From Planctomycetaceae bacterium (GTDB lineage: Bacteria; Planctomycetota; Planctomycetia; Pirellulales; Pirellulaceae), in assembly GCA_007694185.1 (NCBI GenBank), contig RECD01000119.1:1-45839 (forward strand): a stretch of DNA of 45,839 bases, given 5' to 3'. Within the stretch, counting starts at the first letter, position 1, and each line of letters opens with the position of its first letter. The position numbers were made by a program, and so were the translations under genes. The notes under the pieces were generated by a model that did not search any database, was not told the DNA's origin, and worked only from the letters and a program-made list of their open reading frames with translations. Positions 45,772 to 45,839 of this stretch are shown here, one piece after another.

Positions 45772-45839
45772 CTCCGGGCTTTGTAAGTTTATTTTTCTGG
45801 TTCCGGTGGCTTACGCCACCGGCAAGTATGTGTCGCCCT
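45772..45839 (+). repeat. Palindromic repeat, family C copy 2 (cut by window end)
   Basis: Same sequence as 43576-43650, with about two differences over the shared length, including the hairpin CCGGTGGC TTAC GCCACCGG and the trailing TGTCGCCCT at which the window stops. The two copies are direct repeats bracketing the SUI1 and GIY-YIG genes. Confidence 0.85.

Overview
The window looks like chromosomal DNA of a planctomycete, most likely Pirellulales-like. The pointers are a giant secreted PVC-type c-type cytochrome with a beta-propeller/HEAT layout, a secreted protein with an SHD1 domain, a Gfo/Idh/MocA-TIM-barrel-cupin sugar operon, high GC, and families of short palindromic intergenic repeats. 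This assignment rests on protein content recognised by eye, not on a search. No rRNA or tRNA gene was found.

Layout. 1-5.9 kb (minus strand) is a defence locus. A small four-helix/zinc-ribbon protein is followed by hsdM, hsdS, a GmrSD-type DUF262/DUF1524/DUF5655 protein, and the first 17 codons of hsdR, which leaves the window at base 1. hsdM to hsdR is tightly coupled (ATGA overlaps or a 4-nt gap). 6.0-11.3 kb (minus) holds maf, the large PVC-type cytochrome and an M14 zinc carboxypeptidase. 11.4-18.2 kb (minus) holds a membrane arrestin-like protein, two ABC ATPase/permease pairs and a SUKH-like protein.

18.7-29.7 kb (minus) is the core rplA-rplJ-rplL-rpoB-rpoC cluster, closed by a strong intrinsic terminator. 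It has two peculiarities: no rplK/nusG upstream of rplA, and an 897-bp gap between rplL and rpoB. Next come a DUF374-type acyltransferase and a DUF4432-type mutarotase-like protein. The latter is divergent from a three-gene plus-strand sugar operon (cupin, TIM-barrel, Gfo/Idh/MocA) at 32.8-36.5 kb.

36.6-45.8 kb holds a small secreted protein (minus), guaB (plus), a secreted SHD1 protein overlapping guaB, a DUF5009/HGSNAT-like membrane acyltransferase, a four-TM hypothetical protein (minus), a SUI1/YciH protein with an N-terminal Cys cluster (minus), and a two-domain GIY-YIG nuclease (plus). This end is rich in repeats, and the last 70 bases are part of one.

The most interesting signals are: the GmrSD-like gene between hsdS and hsdR; the GIY-YIG protein with a possible B3-like DNA-recognition domain; a 99-bp element with terminal inverted repeats, whose right end recurs identically upstream of rplA; a second palindromic repeat family shared by the 18.4 and 30.0 kb gaps; and the unusual rplA and rpoB upstream regions.
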